Assembly (NCBI RefSeq): GCF_900091725.1
Contig: NZ_FMBW01000080.1
Span: 20,327-84,326 of the forward strand
Direction of reading: 5' to 3'
Length of the DNA stretch: 64,000 nt
Source of the DNA: Streptomyces sp. DvalAA-43
GTDB lineage: Bacteria > Actinomycetota > Actinomycetes > Streptomycetales > Streptomycetaceae
Shown here piece after piece: positions 63,295 through 64,000 of the stretch. The translations under genes and the position numbers were made by a program. Position 1 is the first letter of the stretch, and each line of letters starts with the position of its first letter. Under the pieces are notes generated by a model that had not been told where the DNA came from, did not search any database, and saw nothing but the letters and a program-made list of their open reading frames with translations.

Positions 63295-63903
63295 TCAATC
63301 GGCTACTACATCCGCCTTGACCAGCCGGCGGACCTGAACCACGTAGAGGATCCCTGCCCACCAATAGAGCGTTGTACCCCAACCTGCGAACGCCCATCCG
63401 AAAATAGCGGCCAGCGGTGCAAGCCAACCACTTCCGTCGCTGAGCAGCAACAAGGGGAACGCGTACATCAGGTTGAACGTGGCCGCCTTGCCCAGGAAGT
63501 TCACCTGGGGCGGCGGATAGCCGTGACGCCGCAGGATTCCGACCATCACGAGGAGCATCAGCTCACGGGCGAGGAGTGCTGCGGTGAGCCAGAGCGGCAG
63601 GATCTCTCGCCAGGTCAGGCCGACGAGAGTCGAAAGGATGTAGAGGCGATCCGCAGCGGGATCCAGGAGCCGGCCGAGGCTGCTGATCTGGTTCCACCGG
63701 CGGGCGAGCTTACCGTCGAGGTAATCGCTGATGCCGCTGAACATCAACACCAGCAGGGCCCAGCCGTCGCTCCGGGGGCCGCCGAACACAGGGCGAAGAA
63801 TCAGCCACAGGAAGAGCGGAACCCCGACAAGGCGAGCCATGCTGAGGATGTTGGGGATGGTGAGGACCCGGTCCGTCTGAACCCGAGTCTCCTGGACCTC
63901 CAC
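63295..63903 (-). CDS. CDP-alcohol phosphatidyltransferase
   Basis: A 202-residue integral membrane enzyme with about six helices. The catalytic signature is complete: DYLDGKLARRWNQISSLGRLLDPAAD (D-x2-D-G-x2-A-R-x8-G-x3-D-x3-D, with D-G-x2-A-R and the downstream D-x3-D). It transfers a phosphatidyl group from CDP-diacylglycerol to an alcohol; PgsA, phosphatidylinositol-phosphate or related synthases share this motif and cannot be told apart here. The GTG at 63903 has AGGAGG seven bases upstream. The remaining 97 bp to the window edge show no clear gene. Confidence 0.92.
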   Translation of the reverse strand: MEVQETRVQTDRVLTIPNILSMARLVGVPLFLWLILRPVFGGPRSDGWALLVLMFSGISDYLDGKLARRWNQISSLGRLLDPAADRLYILSTLVGLTWREILPLWLTAALLARELMLLVMVGILRRHGYPPPQVNFLGKAATFNLMYAFPLLLLSDGSGWLAPLAAIFGWAFAGWGTTLYWWAGILYVVQVRRLVKADVVAD

Positions 63904-64000
63904 CCGGGGGCCTCCTGTGTGAAGAACGTGCCAATGATGCCCCCTGACCTTACCCTCAGCCACCCCTGCCGGTTGCACAGGGGTGACGGCAAAGGCCTGT

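Overview
The window reads as a Streptomyces chromosome. It has very high GC, GTG starts, leaderless-looking genes, a modular NRPS/PKS locus, a DUF5999 protein and a conserved actinobacterial block (ftsR, garA, small basic protein flanked by two DUF881 proteins, an actinobacterial mannose-1-phosphate guanylyltransferase-like fusion, a CDP-alcohol phosphatidyltransferase). Everything here was read by eye; no searches were run.

Region 1 (1-15.97 kb) is the right-hand part of a hybrid NRPS/PKS cluster, cut by the left edge. A MupA-type flavin monooxygenase is followed by four tightly coupled megasynthase genes: C-A-T-E, C-A-T-TE, C-A-T and an AT-less KS-T module. A type II thioesterase faces them across a perfect 25-bp hairpin. 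The thioesterase domain sits in the second NRPS gene and the last two proteins have no release domain, so biosynthetic order cannot follow gene order.

Region 2 (16-27.8 kb) holds small regulator/effector pairs: a secreted peptide plus Cys-rich protein divergent from a TetR gene, a YunG-like protein, a Rieske lipoprotein, an isochorismatase-fold protein lacking the usual Cys, flavin-binding split-barrel proteins, LysR and MocR regulators with divergent targets, two EamA exporters, a Clp-N-like protein, an SRPBCC protein and a PadR regulator. Several have clear palindromic operators.

Region 3 (27.98-35.72 kb) is a nested mobile-element island inside a decayed gene. An IS21 element (istA with an amber stop) interrupts the gene. 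Its istB is in turn interrupted by a 2,245-bp IS110-family insertion whose removal restores istB exactly. An IS5/IS427-type element with a CTAG duplication lies just beyond. Each of the three elements encloses one small non-transposase gene.

Region 4 (35.7-50.3 kb) is ordinary accessory and housekeeping sequence: TetR/NTF2-like pair with a readable promoter-operator, mycothiol/DinB-fold proteins, LysR, a MerR-HEAT/HEAT operon behind a 19-bp-spacer promoter, VOC, PhzF, CPBP protease, a binding-protein/VWA fusion, a GCS2-type ligase and DUF5999.

Region 5 (50.3-64 kb) is conserved core: gcvP under a tandem glycine riboswitch, a PRC-barrel protein, dinB, a MerR regulator, a bifunctional nuclease, ftsR, garA, DUF881-sbp-DUF881, the nucleotidyltransferase/phosphomannomutase fusion and a CDP-alcohol phosphatidyltransferase, nearly all on the minus strand.
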